The notes beneath the pieces are model-generated. The model searched no databases and was not told where the DNA came from. It saw only the letters and a program-made list of their open reading frames with translations. Positions 21,127 to 62,555 of a stretch of DNA of 64,000 nt are shown here, piece by piece. The number at the start of each line of letters is the position of its first letter. Position 1 is the stretch's first letter. Source of the stretch: Mastigias papua (taxonomy: Eukaryota; Cnidaria; Scyphozoa; Rhizostomeae; Mastigiidae); contig OZ025268.1 in the NCBI GenBank assembly GCA_964019165.1, positions 776,001-840,000 on the forward strand. Direction: 5' to 3'. The translations under genes and the position numbers were made by a program.

Positions 21127-24009
21127 ATGAAATGTCTGAGTATTTAGCAGATCGCAACTTTATACTGTGCTCAATCCTCACGGTTATGAAATCATCAGTT
21201 TTGCAAAGTAAATGCTCAGAACTTCCCCCGTTGTGGTGTTTGTCATAATAACCAAATATGCAATTGGAGCTAATTTGAAAATGAAACGGCCCGTTTATCA
21301 TTATTTAGGACTGTAGCAATTATCTGTAGCACTTAAGTGACCATAATCTCTATTGCGCAATAATGAGCTTTTTCTTCATAGGCAATAGGCAATCTATTTT
21401 GGTGTTGTGCAGCTGTTAACTCTGAATTAGAGAATTTCTTACGATTTCGTTCATTTGGAAAACGTGCTCCTGTTGAGTTTCCCTTGACATGGACACTTGA
21501 TAGGAATAGAGAAATTTGCAGCTAAGTTGTATCACGGCCCAGAGAAGTCAAAAAACGCTTGCTTATGAATCAAGGAGAAGAGCTTATAGGTTTATCATAT
21601 GCTAGAATTATCATTTGTCTTACCTTCCGTGTACCAGATGTCTATTAAAATGGAATACTGTTGTTAGCAACTTTCATGTGGCTTTCAAGTTCTTCCCAGC
21701 CTCCTGCAGTTGTACAATTTTAAGTCTTTCACTCATTGGGTGACGATGCAGCTTATATAGATGCTATCTGCATGGATAGTGTTTGTACTTTATTGTTTGC
21801 CGTTCTCATGCTGGTTCATGGTTTTTACGAAAATATTTTATTGTATCAAAAAGTTAGATTTTTTCAGTATAGATGACTGATCTGTCTTGTTGCTGTCAGG
21901 TTGCTGACATTGTTTCCAATTTTCCCCTCATACATTCCTTATTAAAAAGTTCTTGGACAGTTTAGTATCCTGCTATGAGGTTGACTACATGCGTGAAAGA
22001 TTGGGAATCATTCAAGGAGCTATAAGTGGGGGAACTTTTGAGTTTTAAATATGGGGAAAATATAGGTAATATCCTTAGTATGGCGAAATTAAACGGAATA
22101 GTTGATGCTGTAGTGTTATGCTCAATTTTAGCAGGTATTGAAAATTCATCAATAATGCAGAAAAAAGAATGATGAAGGTCTTGTTTATGAATGTCGTTTG
22201 TTGTTTTGCTGCTTGTGAATTCTTATGCCTATTATTTGGTCTAAACCCGTCACAATTGCACTACTTCATCATATCGATGATACATTAATGTAACCAATTT
22301 TTAGCATTTAAATCGTCTTCCATCTCATCATGGTCTCATTAGCTGTCCGAACCTCATCAAATTTCTACGATATCTCTCTCATCGTTATTTGGTTGCAGAT
22401 CTTTCTATCTTTTTGAGGTACTTTGAAGGAGATTCTCCCCAAGAAAACAGGAATATTTTTTCCTGATCGATTGAGAGTTGTCCAAACACACCGGAAACCC
22501 TACTGACTCACACCTTTCCAACTTTTGCAGTCTAACCCACGAACTCTATCCCACAAATCATAATTTATTCCAGGAACTTAACAATGAAACATTTTTTCTT
22601 CCTCTCCCTTCGTAGAATCATTTAAATTGTCTACTTTTTCAGAACTAAAATCAACAAGCATAGTATTGTCTCCATTTCTACTTAGCCTTGCTCATTCCTT
22701 TGTTGGTGGCTAGGGATTGGGGCCTTTCACCAACACAACATAATAGACCAGAAAGAAAAATTTCACATATCACTCTGTAAACGATTTCGTGCCAGATTTC
22801 CCATTTTCGATAGAAACCTAATAAATCCTGTGATTTCACTTCTTACACTTACGACGACTTTCATTACTTTCTCTCAAATTTTAGTTTTCTGGCATTAAAT
22901 TTGTATAGCTTGTAACTGTTAAAGTGATGCTATCGTTTCATCTTTTGTTTACACTATTGCTTTGGGGCCATACCTAAGATACTTTGATATACCCTTGCTC
23001 CGTCTACGAAAGCGAACTAATTTCCATCGTTTATGGACTACAACGTACCGGCATGTTGTAAATATGAATGCCAAACTGGTATGTTTCTATCTGTGATGTC
23101 ATGAACGTATTTGGTCAGACGTTCAGTATCCTCACAACATTGAAATTTTGACCAGTCTTTTTGTGCTTGTCCGATGCAAACGAGGTCTTCTTCCTACAGC
23201 TGTATTTATTATGTCATGTATTCAGCAGATCTATGATCATGCTAACGTCTTTTCTCCTAGTTTAACAGGATCTTCTTATACCCATTAAAATTCATATAGC
23301 TTATAAATATTTCTTGACGACTTTTTCTGTTTTTCTTTCACGCAATTTTGTAGGAGAATTTCGTGTCTTAATTAAGGCGATTAAGTTATTTGATAAGTTT
23401 TAGCTAAGTGGTATTATAAAAAGCCATTATCCAATTTTAGCGGTTATTCATATGACTAAAGCAATTAGAGTACACGTTTCTTTTAGCACGGTAAAAATTC
23501 TAACAGTTTTATTGCAATTTAACGACTATGATAAAAAAGAACCTGCTAGGAATGAACCCTTTGTGCATAGAAACTATTATTGTACTGACTTTCCTTATCA
23601 CTTAATTAATATATATTACTTTAATTAATATATGAATTTTTAACTTTGTAGAATTTTAATTGGTGAGCTATTACTTTCAATGATTTTTACACGATGCCCA
23701 GAAAATCTGCGTGAATTGCAATCAGACTTACTTGCATTATACGCATTGTGCAATATAGCAAACTTTACAGAATGTAAACAAAACTCCTTCAGATTTCAAG
23801 AAGTAAAGCACAAGAGAAAATAGTTAATAGTCTAAATATTCATAGATTGTAAAGTATTGGAAATGGTCAGATCAAATTTAGTGCTGCTAAAGAGAAACAT
23901 TGAAATTAAAGAACAAATTAACATAGCCTGAGTAATTCAAACGTTGTTTGTTTCCTCCTGGTTTTTACTGGTAACTTATTTACTTGCAAAGTGCTGATAA
24001 CTTTCGCAT
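21127..24009. other. Intergenic, 3 kb without a gene
   Basis: No coding exon recognised. A stretch near 22500-22760 has weak resemblance to a LINE 3' end in the forward strand (a degraded frame, then a TTGGGGCCTTTCACCAAC segment) but is too decayed to call. The probable EXOC3 promoter lies further right, near 24240-24330. Confidence 0.35.
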
Positions 24010-24235
24010 GGACACGTTCAAAAACCTGTCTACGTCTAATTTGGAACACCTTACTTCCAACTTCCTTTCCTGAATCCTACAACTTAACTTGCTTCAAATC
24101 TAACATTAACAAACTGGATCTCATCTCCCTATCTAATTAACTTTCCTTTCTCTTTCTTCCTTTGTCAGGGCTTTGTTTTTGGCTATTGGCCTTTCCCTGA
24201 CATTACTTACTAAAACAAAAACAAAACATCAAGAG
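24010..24235 (+). mobile_element. LINE 3' fragment upstream of EXOC3
   Basis: From about 24036 the frame reads LIWNTLLPTSFPESYNLTCF and continues with KSNINKLD to a stop at about 24137. This resembles the end of many LINE ORF2 proteins (a W-N-x-L-P block, then a SFK-like block). A CAGGGCTTTG...CCTTTCCCTGAC 3' UTR and an AAAACAAAAACAAAAC tail at 24213-24228 follow. Confidence 0.45.
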
Positions 24236-24334
24236 CATATCAGCCTCGTAATCAATATACATCGAATTGAGACAGCATGGACCTTCCTACTTTCAGAAAC
24301 AAGTATGGTTATTTCATAGTTTGTTGATTATAAG

Positions 24335-51948
<27,614 letters not shown>

Positions 51949-54900
51949 TGAGTGGCGAAGTCCGACTAGAAGATAGTTGAGATACGAGACTATATAATTA
52001 TTAGTTTAAAACATCCCAAACATTTTTGCAGTATGAAGACTCTTCTTAACTCGGGCTCATGTTCATCGATTTATTGCCTATTTTGATCCAACTGTTTTGC
52101 AACATAAGATCTTTCATGATTGTAAAGTGCTCTGACGCCCTATGATTTGCATCCATCTCTTGTCCACATGCACATCGCTCTATCTTCCTGTTGCAATTTG
52201 CATACCAAGCTCGAAATTCCTGTTCTATTGCACTCCGCGTGAAAATGTTTCTTAGTTTGAGAGCCTCTTATTAACGCATTGCTAAATCAATCATCATTTA
52301 GGTACAAGTCAGAAGTGAGTAAAATATCACCAGATTAACATGTTACATAGTTTTCGTTTGCATGGATTCTGAAATATTTCCACTGACTGAGCATCGGATC
52401 TGTCAGCCTTCTATGTCGCTGAGGAAAGCTGCCATTTTCATGCTAATTTTGCCTTAAGTTTATTGCTGTTTTCAGCTGAAAAGAAGAAGGTACTTGACAA
52501 GAAAGGACAAAACCCTTATCTCTAGCCTTGGTTGTATGCGCGTTGCACTTTTATCTTGAGATTGTAATGGCCTGCTTCGGAATGATTTTCGTTCGCGATT
52601 TTGTCATGTTGTTTAACGATACGAGTACTTTCTTCATTTTGCTTCAATTTTCCTTTTGTACTCTAGCATTCTCATATAAACCCCCCCCCCCCAATGTTGC
52701 TTTGCAGAACATTTCACAACCCCTGCAGTATTTAGGAGTGCACAGCTTTTCCAATCCCTATCTAATTGGAGCCATAGAGTATAGTTTGAGATTGATATGA
52801 TGACGCATGTGATGACGTAACTGATGATGTAATTGATGACGTATGTGATAATGCAGATGATGACTAATGGTATGAATTATGGTATAAATAGTAGTATTTT
52901 TTCTATTAATTGCAATTTAATTGGTATAATATCCCATATGCTAGTAATATTCAAATCTTTCCGATTATATAAGAGTTTTAACTTGAAGTTATTCATTATG
53001 ATATCATAATGTCATGCTTGCCTCATTTCATCTTTGATTTTTAGCTTCGTATTGAATCAACTTCAATTTCATTCAATCGTAATCTTCCTTCATGCCAGAA
53101 AACCGACAGATGACTGCTCTAACGCCACTGAACATGACAGACCGTCGAATGTCCATGAAGTTAAAATTTAGTCAATTTACGCAAAATCCATGGCTTTCAT
53201 TTTACACACTGTCAGATATTCTTATTGAGTTGAGTCTGATTTAATTGAAATCCATAACTTTTTTTGGAAAAATTTGACTTTTTGGGGCTTCCTGTCACCC
53301 TCATAATTTTGATCTTATTGCTTTCGCCGCTATGTTCCAATGTTAGTTGAATTCACTCTGAATATAGCCTCCTTTTGGCAAAGGAAAAGTGCATGAAAAA
53401 TCTTCCCTCAAAATTTGTATTGATGCCTGAATCGGTATAAATATGCTAGCATTCTGGACATGGTTGAACACAATGGCAAGGCATGCTTCAAATGAACACA
53501 TTCTGTATATTCTGTATGTACTTGCGGGGAAAGTAAAAAAGACCAAAGATTTGTAGGGTAGTTTTGGTGTTTGGTGAGGTGGCGCATGATCTTGTGCTTA
53601 ATTTAAACGTATCTTGCATTTTTACATCTGTAATATAGGAATTTATCTCTTTGCTTTAACTACTTTTAAGTGTGCGGGCACGCAGATAGTAGAGAGCTTT
53701 TGCCATTTGTTGCCTTTTGTTGCGATTTGTTGCTATTTGTTGCCATTTGTTGCAAACATTAGGGTAACCTCACAGTTGTTTAGATCGACCTTTAACTGTT
53801 GTTAGAATTGAATTGGATCTGCGTTTATCAAACTTGATATAATGCTTAAAATTCATTTGGAAAGCTCAATTAGCAGTAGCTAGTTCAATTTGCTTCTTGA
53901 TTAAAACATAGCAGTAATGACGAGGTATCTTCTTGGAATCTTGAAGATTGTATTAATTCTTCCTTGAAATCGTGCATTTCAATAATACCAAACTCATATC
54001 AAAAGATATCTTACGATGTGTAAATGGAAAATATGTAGTCACACATAGTTTGTATGCATATAGACTAAATATTAACTTTTTGAAAATCAATGGCCTTCCA
54101 TGTTTAGTGATGCTTTGGAAACCATGTTTTTCTGGTAGGAGATGTTTTTCAAAATACAAGCTATAGCATTGCTTGCGGTTGGAAACATATAGTTAATAAT
54201 AAATTAATTATCTAATTTATGTGGCATTGTTTTAACACTTCCTTTTTTCTAATACATTCTCACTTGATTATAGTACACTTCATCAGCTATAATGCATTCA
54301 AAAATGAAATTATGAAACAATGTTTGTTTTGTTCATATGGGTTCTGTGCTAATAATTGCTTGTCCATTATACTATTACCATTATGCTATTATATACTTCT
54401 GTCATGTGACTGTCTGTATGTCATTACATGGTGATGACGGAAAAAACTTTGTTAAATAATGATTATGATTATTATGGCGATATAGTGATGTTGGGTATTC
54501 CATGTTAGTTTAAGTTGCTGTATTCTTGCTTTATGCCTCTTGAATCTTTGTCTCGCGTTTTCAAATGCCTCATTTTGTTCGTTTTCTTCATTTGTATAAT
54601 CCTGTATTGTTTTAAGCTGAGTAGCATTTTGAAAAGTCTTCTGTGTACATGTATTTATCTACTTGCTATCTTGGGAATCGCTGAGCGCGTGTTTTCCGAA
54701 ATAGGCTACTTGGGGAATTCTCTTGCTGAGTTAGTTGGTGCTTTAGACACATTTGGGCATAGTCCATATTTTGCATAGTTTTGGTAAGATCGCTTTTTTG
54801 CTAGTTTATTCGCTGCAAAGCGCAGTTCTGAAGGTTGTTTACCCAGAAAATTTGCATAGCTGCAAGAAAACGCAGATTGTGAGTCTCATTACTTTATCTA

Positions 54901-55330
54901 TTATCTATTGTTTACTATTTCATAGGTTTGTGTTTTGCGACAGAATTGTTATTTGTTTGATTTACAGTGAGCGTGTTGAGTTAGAAAGCGATGCGAGTTT
55001 GTGATGCTCCAAGCGTCAAATGAATGCCTGTTCTTTTCCCCCAAGCCTCCCTGAAGTAAATTGATCCTCATTTTGGCATATATTGAGCTAATTCTAGGAA
55101 CTTGGTTGTGGATGGTGGGACCATTTTTCGATTAAATTTGCCTTATTTGTAAATAAAAGTGAATAAGATAAAAATGATGTTTAGGGTTAGGGGATCTTTC
55201 GAAAGAGAATATTTTGATTTTGTAGACTGTTGTCATGATGTTATGTATTACATGATATATCAAATTATGTAGTCATTTTTACGTCCCATAGAGTACTGCG
55301 AGTGAAAGCAAGAGGAGCAAATCAATAATT
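51949..55330. other. Intergenic right of EXOC3, no gene recognised
   Basis: Includes the EXOC3 3' UTR, a poly-C run at 52681-52692, a cluster of TGATGACGT-like words at 52800-52860, and six copies of a 10 bp TTTGTTGCCA-like unit at about 53700-53757. Hydrophobic open frames at 52528-52800, 54219-54434, 54515-54778 and 54753-55004 show no known domain and no splice support. Confidence 0.4.
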
Positions 55331-55997
55331 CAGTGTAGGAACCAGCGACTCCGCCCTTGGTAGGTAATAACATACAAAAATTTAATTGGTTCATTGCAAC
55401 GCCGGTTCTAAATTATGCTATGCTCAAACCATAAGCAGACTGCCGAGGCTTACCCTGCCTCTTTGCTTTGCATGACCTTTATTATCCTCAACAACGTGGT
55501 TGGTTCTTATCCTTCCATTTGATAGTTAAGAAAAATGAAAAAGTTAAAGCTTTTTAAATGAGAACAGGTATGGCATTAATTGGTATCCTCATTGCTACAT
55601 TTCATGTACAGGAATCCATCCACTTCTGTGATACTACGTGCATAAAATTCATTTAGCAATGACTGTTGAATGAATTGAAAATGTTCTTGACATATGTTTA
55701 AATGGAGATAGTGCTTTTCATTGCAAGTTAAAGTGTTACATAGACACACGTACGGGTTGTAAAAACGTAATTCAGTGTTATGTGTTCCACTGGAAGCTAC
55801 CATCAGACATGCTAAACAGTGTTTATAACCACTCTTCTATCTTCTAATCAGCGACAAATGTGCCTAATTGGTCTTTGACCTTGAAGGGTGCAAGCATCTT
55901 TTTTGCCCCCGTTAAAATACGCCCTTTCAAACTATTATTTATAATCTAAAAGCTGTGATGTTGTACCTGTTTACAAATAACGTCCAAGCTATGTTGT

Positions 55998-57496
55998 TTA
56001 GATTAACTCATCAAATACTCGAACTTCACACAATGTTAAGATATCAAAAAGGTTTTGCTGCACATATAAATATCTTCCAAGAAGTCTTGGTTTACATTTG
56101 AATGTTGATGTGGCTCCTTGTGCAACATTTTCGTTCATGGCACATGCCTTATTTGCGCCACCATTGCCAGATGAACTCTCTCCAAAGCGTATATTGAAGT
56201 TGCTTGGTCACCGTTGACAACATTCCTCTGAAGGGAAATGATTCCTCAATTCAATCATGGAGAAGCAAGTGATTAAAGAGTGATTAACTTCGTGGCCAGT
56301 TTGTTTCATGTACTTCTGATTGCTAATCTCTAGCTTCTTCTTCAGCCATTCATCATATATTCTGCTTAACAACTGCATCCACCATTTGGAGATCATAATG
56401 TAGTTGGTAATGGAGTAGGATTTACATAATGACATCAAAATAAATATAATAAATATCAAATATCAAATAATGATATATAAACTAGCATATTTTTTATAAA
56501 GAATTCTCTTCACGCAGTACTGAAACTTCTTAACTGTTTCATGATCTCAGTTCTGAAACTTTTCTCAGACTTTCTTATCAAGAATGTTCGAGTATGTCTA
56601 TTACTGCAGCAGTGTTTCACAGACAGTCATGCACTACGCCAACATTACAAGGAAACACATTAAAAGCCCGTACATAAGAACCTAAGACTTTGAAATGAAT
56701 CTTTTCATGTTCTTGTGAGACGACATAGTTCCGGCAATCAGGGTACAGGTTCTTAACACTAATCGTATCTAATCCTACTTATCACAGCTTGGTATGTACT
56801 GTTTTTCGAGCATTCATGTGAGGGCTGATTGGCTTCCAGGCTGAATTTATATCTCAATGGATGCAAAATGAAACCATTTATGAGTCTGGTTGTAATATCG
56901 GACAGAAGAGGGTTTAATTAATTAAAACCAGAATAAATAGTCTCAGACTGTAGTTTGTTAATAAATGAGGGCTGTTTTGTACGGATTTTTACTGTACATA
57001 GAATAGTAATAAGACATCTGTGCAAATTAATCAAAAGAGATGATGGGCTTATGTGAAAATTGGAATTTCACGTGTGTATTAACTTATAAACTTTCTTAAG
57101 TCTGAAAAGTCCACTACTGAGCTTTCTTAACTTTTTGAGCAGTCGAGTATTGGTTTCTTATAGAACATTTTCTTATGAAAAAACGTGCACGACCACTGTT
57201 AGTGACTAAGGCGACTTTAAAGCAAGTACTCGTGTAAGTTTGTTGAATGACTAGTATTCTCTTGAGATAATCTTATGCTTTGTGATTATTTGAGGAACTT
57301 ATTTCTGATTGTTTTTCGCACTGAATGCACATTGGCACTTTTACAAAAGTCCACTCTCCACCATCCATTTGATGAGTATATATTCGTACATGATCTCAAA
57401 AATGATGATGCATGAGCATTTGCATCCAAAGCCTTTGATGTATATGCTTTGCTTGCTTTCTATGTTACTTTAGGTGCAGATTTTTGCACAGCAACA
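55998..57496 (-). pseudogene. Fucolectin (F5/8-type/FTP domain) pseudogene, two exons
   Basis: A degraded paralogue of the gene at 60299-62555. The 5' exon (57496-57303) keeps the GWWRVDF core but has an in-frame TAG early on, and its donor reads ATAAGT instead of GTAAGT. The 3' exon (56227-55998) keeps SNFNIRFGESSSGNGG, GRYLYVQQNL and LCEVRVF to the natural TAA, but an Arg codon of the intact copy is TGA here, consistent with a CGA-to-TGA transition. No counterpart of the Cys-rich exon was found to its right. It cannot make a full domain unless the stops are bypassed. Confidence 0.75.
56499..57220 (+). repeat. Dispersed repeat family, copy 2
   Basis: Inside the intron of the pseudogene. Matches 62868-63240 over TACTGAAACTTC, GAATGTTCGA, CACTACGCCAAC-like, TGAAAATTGGAATTTCA and CTTTCTTAACTTTTTGAGCAG segments, and also the copy at 25350. 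Confidence 0.6.
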
Positions 57497-58615
57497 GGGG
57501 CGGTAGAGCAACATTTTTGTTGGGGGGCCCTGGTGAGGATATAGAGAGTGCAAAAACGAGCACTGAAATATATTTGCTATAAAAGGTGGACGGGCTACAG
57601 CCCCCCCTAGCCACCCGGCTATATATTTGCTGTACAGAAATATAATCAACCCGATTTTGGCAGAAGAACTTTGGTGGAGGGACTGTATAACATGGAAGAG
57701 TGTGCATACTAGAGGTAATGTACTTGCTTTAATCCAATTCCACTAGATGTTTTCAGTGCCAGGTCTGAAAAAGGTGTGGACTTTCTTCACAGATCACTTA
57801 GGCCTCGACTTTCCAATTTAACGAGTCTTTAATATTTTAAAGCTTCAAATCTTGTATTTACCTGCCTAAATCATTTAATGTCATGTTAAACCTACGTAAC
57901 GTCCATTCGATTTGTTATTCGCAAAATCTACTAATTGTTCTTGTTTTCAATTTATACCCAATTTGTTATCGATTTTCTTTTCATAAGAGCTTTTAGAGCT
58001 TTTATCACTTAACGATTCGCATACAGAAGCAGGACCATAATTTATGACTTAGAATGGTGGTAACAACTTCGTTTTGTGGCGTAGGAGGACCCATCTTGGT
58101 TGGGAACTTTTTAATTTCTGCCCTCCGAAATTGCTAAAACAGCATCTCTCAGGCCATGCTTTGAATGAATAATATGGTGCTCACGCGCGGATCCAGAAAA
58201 AATGTGTGGGTCATTCTGGCGACTTCAGTTGTATCAATTGATCAGATTCATATAGGGAAACCCTAGCTCATATGCATATATGGCAGGTTGCCAACACCTG
58301 AAAGTGGGTATGCCATTGTCCAACTTTGAAATCACCAAATCTCCTCTCAAATTTTTCAACCGCAATTTCATAAGGAAAAGTAATTTGCTAGTGGTGTAAT
58401 GGCGAGTAAAAAGCTGGACAGGCGGGATATCTCAGGAAACGCTCCCGTATCTAAGAATTCTAAAGAACTTGAAATTGAAAAGAAACAATTATGATGTTCT
58501 AGCATTTGTGGTCCGGATCAAATCGGTTTGCGCGCCGGAGTTTATGAATCCCTGCCCATTTTCATAGTGGGAGTAAAAGTGGGTAGGTTGCCTCTACCAT
58601 TCAATGTATGTTCCG
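57497..58615. other. Spacer between the duplication copies
   Basis: No gene. It has a GGGGCGG-start, CCCCCC-rich stretch at 57495-57625 that resembles decayed transposon ends, and otherwise ordinary AT-rich sequence. Confidence 0.35.
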
Positions 58616-58619
58616 CCTC

Positions 58620-61314
58620 TGGTAGGTAATAACATTTGGAAATTTATTTGGTTCATTGCTATGTCTGTTCTAAATTTGTGCCGGGCACCTTTCATCATGC
58701 GCTATTTGTTACTATTCTCAAACAGTGATGTATAATATGCACCCATACAACTAGGGATTTTACAGGGCTGTTGTGTAACCACAAGATAGGGCACACTGAG
58801 ACTCGTTTAAAGAAGATGTTGCTCGGAGTACATTTTCCAGATTTAAAAATCAAAGAAATTTATTCTACTCAACAAGAATACAATGGATAGGCTCATAATT
58901 ATCAAACGAAAAGGACAATTGTCCTTTAAAAGGAAAGGTGCAAGGATCTAGTCTGTCTTTATGTGCCTGATAAGAATTCTGGAGGCACACATCTCCTCAA
59001 ACTATCACTTTAACAATAACTCTGCATGTTGCTTAACATTCACTTATAGTTAAGCATTTTGTTTATGGATATCTTTAATAAATTAAAGCCTTTCAAGTGA
59101 GAACAGGTATGACATTAATTGGAACCCTCATTCCTTTTTAATGGTCCTTAAAACATGTTGTGTATACACAACTGCACAAACGCGTCGCTATTTTATCGAA
59201 GGTGCCCGAGTTTCGTTGATAATCCTCTCATGTATATCGGAAAAGTATCATAACGGAATTAAATTTTTTTAAGAAATTTTTTGTGCTATTTGATCATACC
59301 CGAAAGGTAACAATGAAATAGCATTTATATCATTGTCAAATTTTAAACTGATCTTACAGACTCAACAATATACACAACTTTTCAAATTCTCCTGTACGAC
59401 CTAAAGACACAACCACACTTTCATATTTCGAGTGTTATGGTTCACACAGTGTTGGATGTGCGTGATATCTTATATCTGGTGAATAACAATGAGGTTTATG
59501 AATTATTGATTTGCTTGCATATTCAAATGAATGCAATTCAACTTTAAAATAGTACGATGATTCTTGATTGGCCTTATAATTGAATTGAATCCCGTACTGC
59601 TCAATAAGAACACTTAATGCAAGTAAATTCATTGGGTGATAATGTATCTCTGGATTGCACTCTCATTACACTGCATATAACATTACAGCTCATTTAATAC
59701 GAGTAGCTCTAAATTCATTTCAGGTTTTGTTGCAATTCTTTTCAATGACAATCTCTTTTATTGGCGCTTGCCAGATATCCTAACCATCCCTGTTAATGAC
59801 AACCAGGTTTGACTAGTTTTCAAATGCTTTTGTCTATATGAAAGAGTAGTCGAAGATCACTTGGGAAACATAGAATTGATTAATATTTTGCAAGAATTTT
59901 CCTTTGTGATATTTTAACTCGATGATCTATTCACGTTTGTAATTCTTCTTGCTTATAATTTATTTATTAGTGAAATATATGGAATGAAATTGCTCTGACA
60001 TATATTTACAAGTATATAGTAGCGTTCTTCATTTTAAATTGGATTGTTACGTGGATACGCGTGCTGATTGTAATAGTTTACTACAGTTATATGTTCCAAA
60101 CGATATGAATAACAGGGTTACTTAATTATAAACACTCTCCTGTCCATAATCAGCAATGGATTTGCCTAAATGATCCGTGGTCTTGAAGGATGTAAGTATT
60201 TTTTTTGCCCCGTAAAAATACGCCCTTTCAAACTATTATTTATAATCTAAAAGTTGTGACGTTGTACCTGTTTACAAATAACGTCCAAGCTATGTTGTTT
60301 AGATGAACTCACCAAATACTTGAACTTCACATAATGTTAAGATATCAAAAAGGTTTTGCTGTACATATAAATATCTTCCAAGAAGTCGTGGTCTGCATTT
60401 GAATGTTGATGTGGCTCCTTCTGCAATACTTTTATTCATGGCACATGCCTTATTTGCGCCACCATTGCCAGACGAACTCTCCCCAATGCGTATATTGAAA
60501 TCGCTTAGTCTTGGGCCGCAACAGTCACCTGAAATGAAGTGGTTCTTATTCTCGATTATAAAAAAGTTGCCTGCTAAGTTAACAATAGTTATAATTGTCC
60601 ATTATAATGAGCTGTTTGCTTTTTCTTCTAAAAGTTTCTTGACGCCCGCCACCGCAGAACTTGCTATAGCTGGTCTCTTTTAATAGCACTAGATAGCACA
60701 TTAAAACTGATTGCGGCGCCGCCTTCAAATATGTTTTTGATCATTGAAGGTTTTATGCGGAGGAGCTCACTGTTACTGCATAAAGACCTACCACACTTTT
60801 GAATACCAAGTTGTTTCACATCAGATCAGGTATCTTCCATTTATATATCTAGTAGAAGTTTCATTAGACAAGTGACTTCCTGATAAAAGAGATGATGTCA
60901 CATGAATTGAGGTCATTTTGGTTACTAGTCAGTTGACTGATAAGAAAATGAAACATATCTTGGTCTCACTGACTGACTGACTGACTGACATCTCTCATTA
61001 TTTGATAGAATCATTCACCAATTGATATCATATCATTCTCTGAAGGAAGTATTGTCTTGTGATAGTCCGAATCTTTGGAACAATTTCATGTTCTGTAGCT
61101 ATTTCATCAGCATACTTACCTCTGTTTGTTATTTGGACTGAATGAACACGTGCAGTTTTGCCAAAGTCCACTCTCCACCATCCACTTTCTTTTTGTGTAT
61201 GCGTACATGATCCTGAATTAAACGTTGTATCAGCATTTCCATCGACAGCTTCTGATCCATATTTTGCTTCCTGTGTGCTACTTTGAGATGCAGATTTTTC
61301 CAAAGCAATATTTG
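58620..61314. repeat. Tandem segmental duplication, right copy
   Basis: Counterpart of 55340-57496, same orientation, about 0.5 kb longer through insertions mainly between 59150 and 60000. It carries the intact lectin exons. Confidence 0.75.
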
Positions 61315-62555
61315 CTGAATGAATAGATATTGATTATTAATATATCTGAGCAGGTCATAAAGAGGCTACTATATAACTGTTTCTGGTCTCATCAGGCTTC
61401 GTACATCTCCCTTGAAACTTTAAACAACTTACTCCCTTCAAAACTCTCAAATTGCAAAACTGAATGTGAGTGAAATTTTGCTTACATCGTGTCCAAACAT
61501 TTCTCGGGCCCTTCTAACATCCTCAGATTGGCTTAAATTATATTAAAATTAAATACTCAAGGCCAATGGAAGCCAGGCGAAGTGAAATTTTCACATATCA
61601 CTGAAACATTTTTGAAGCACCAAGAGTCATCATTCGGCCCAGAAAGACATGTGAATTTATTACCTATTACTGCCAAAGAACGATTCTTCTCGTTTTGAAC
61701 TTATGTTACGAAAATATCGAGAATGAGTGAGATCTCTCCTTTTGGGCTTGAGAGTGAGAAATTGTTCATATGCGTGAGACTAGAGAGCTTTGTATTCCCC
61801 TCTTCACAGGATTGACTTTATAGCTTTCTGGCAATCTACATTGTTCGCTTCGATCAATCTACTCGACTGATTGATTAGTTGATTGATTGATTAATTAATT
61901 GATTGATTGATTGGTGATTAATTTAAGATAATGGTCCCTCCCTTCCTACTTCACGCCTCCAGGCCAGTTTCACTTGCAGCATATGAATTTGAAGCTAATT
62001 TGAATGATGATTAAAACTTTTTAACATTTTTTATTCATTTTTGTGTAGGTTTTTAGTACTATACAAAAGTGTATTAAAATGTTTAAGAGAATGTTATTTA
62101 TCTCTCTTACCAATCCTGGCTTTTGTTGTTGTAGGCGTGTCAAAGTAAAGATGCTCACTTGTATCTTTTTATCATCACAATACAATCAACTGACTATTCA
62201 AATTTTACACCGATATTTATATGTATTTAAGTTCCTCTTACACAAAAGATTACGTAGGATGTAAAAGGCGAGAACAGGAAAAGTTCTGAAAGTGGGACAG
62301 CATGTGATAAGAGGATGTAAGCTAGAACAGTAGCAAGGAAGAAAACGGGAGGTTGTAAAAATAGTGATTGAGGAAGTAGAAAATGGGGTCACTACAGGTT
62401 ATCCCTAAATCTTCAATGAAGTTTAATCAAAATGATATTATGAACGCACCTAAATTACGGCATTGATATCCAACAGGATTAGAACAGACTTCATCACATG
62501 CTTGTGTTGTACTGCAAGGTTCTATGCCAGCATTTGGTCGACATCTTGGTGAATC
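60299..62555 (-). CDS. Fucolectin-type (F5/8 / FTP domain) lectin, three exons seen, 5' end missing
   Basis: Exons in transcript order: 62555-62450, 61314-61120, 60528-60299, all with GT-AG borders and matching phase. The first gives about 35 residues with five cysteines (CRPNAGIEPC, ACDEVC, GYQC), which may be part of an EGF-like or other Cys-rich domain. The next two give a complete fucolectin domain: ANIALEKSASQSS, AVDGNADT, SGWWRVDFGKTARVHSVQIT, NRGDCCGPRLSDFNIRIGES, then RYLYVQQNLFDILTLCEVQV and FGEFI before TAA. The family binds fucose through a His and two Arg residues and uses a bound calcium; several positions that could serve are present, but I cannot map them safely. It is probably secreted and involved in glycan recognition; the signal peptide would lie upstream, beyond 62555. 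A GTGAGT just before the stop could be a donor to a further exon. Confidence 0.82.

Larger units (their letters stand above)
55340..57496. repeat. Tandem segmental duplication, left copy
   Basis: Corresponds in order and orientation to 58620-61314. Matching stretches are 55340-55430 with 58620-58690, 55546-55620 with 59087-59145, 55855-56227 with 60150-60528 (the longest and best conserved), and 57303-57496 with 61120-61314. The copies differ by indels, so the duplication is not recent. This copy carries the lectin pseudogene. Confidence 0.75.

Noticed and set aside
52800..52870. Cluster of CRE-like TGATGACGT sites as an enhancer
   Set aside because: The words look like a decayed tandem repeat, and no gene start is nearby.
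53700..53760. CRISPR-like short repeat array
   Set aside because: The 10 bp units are contiguous without spacers; a simple minisatellite in a eukaryotic genome.
54219..55004. Chain of hydrophobic plus-strand open frames as a possible multi-pass protein
   Set aside because: Frames do not join through plausible splice sites, and the residues look like AT-rich chance translation.
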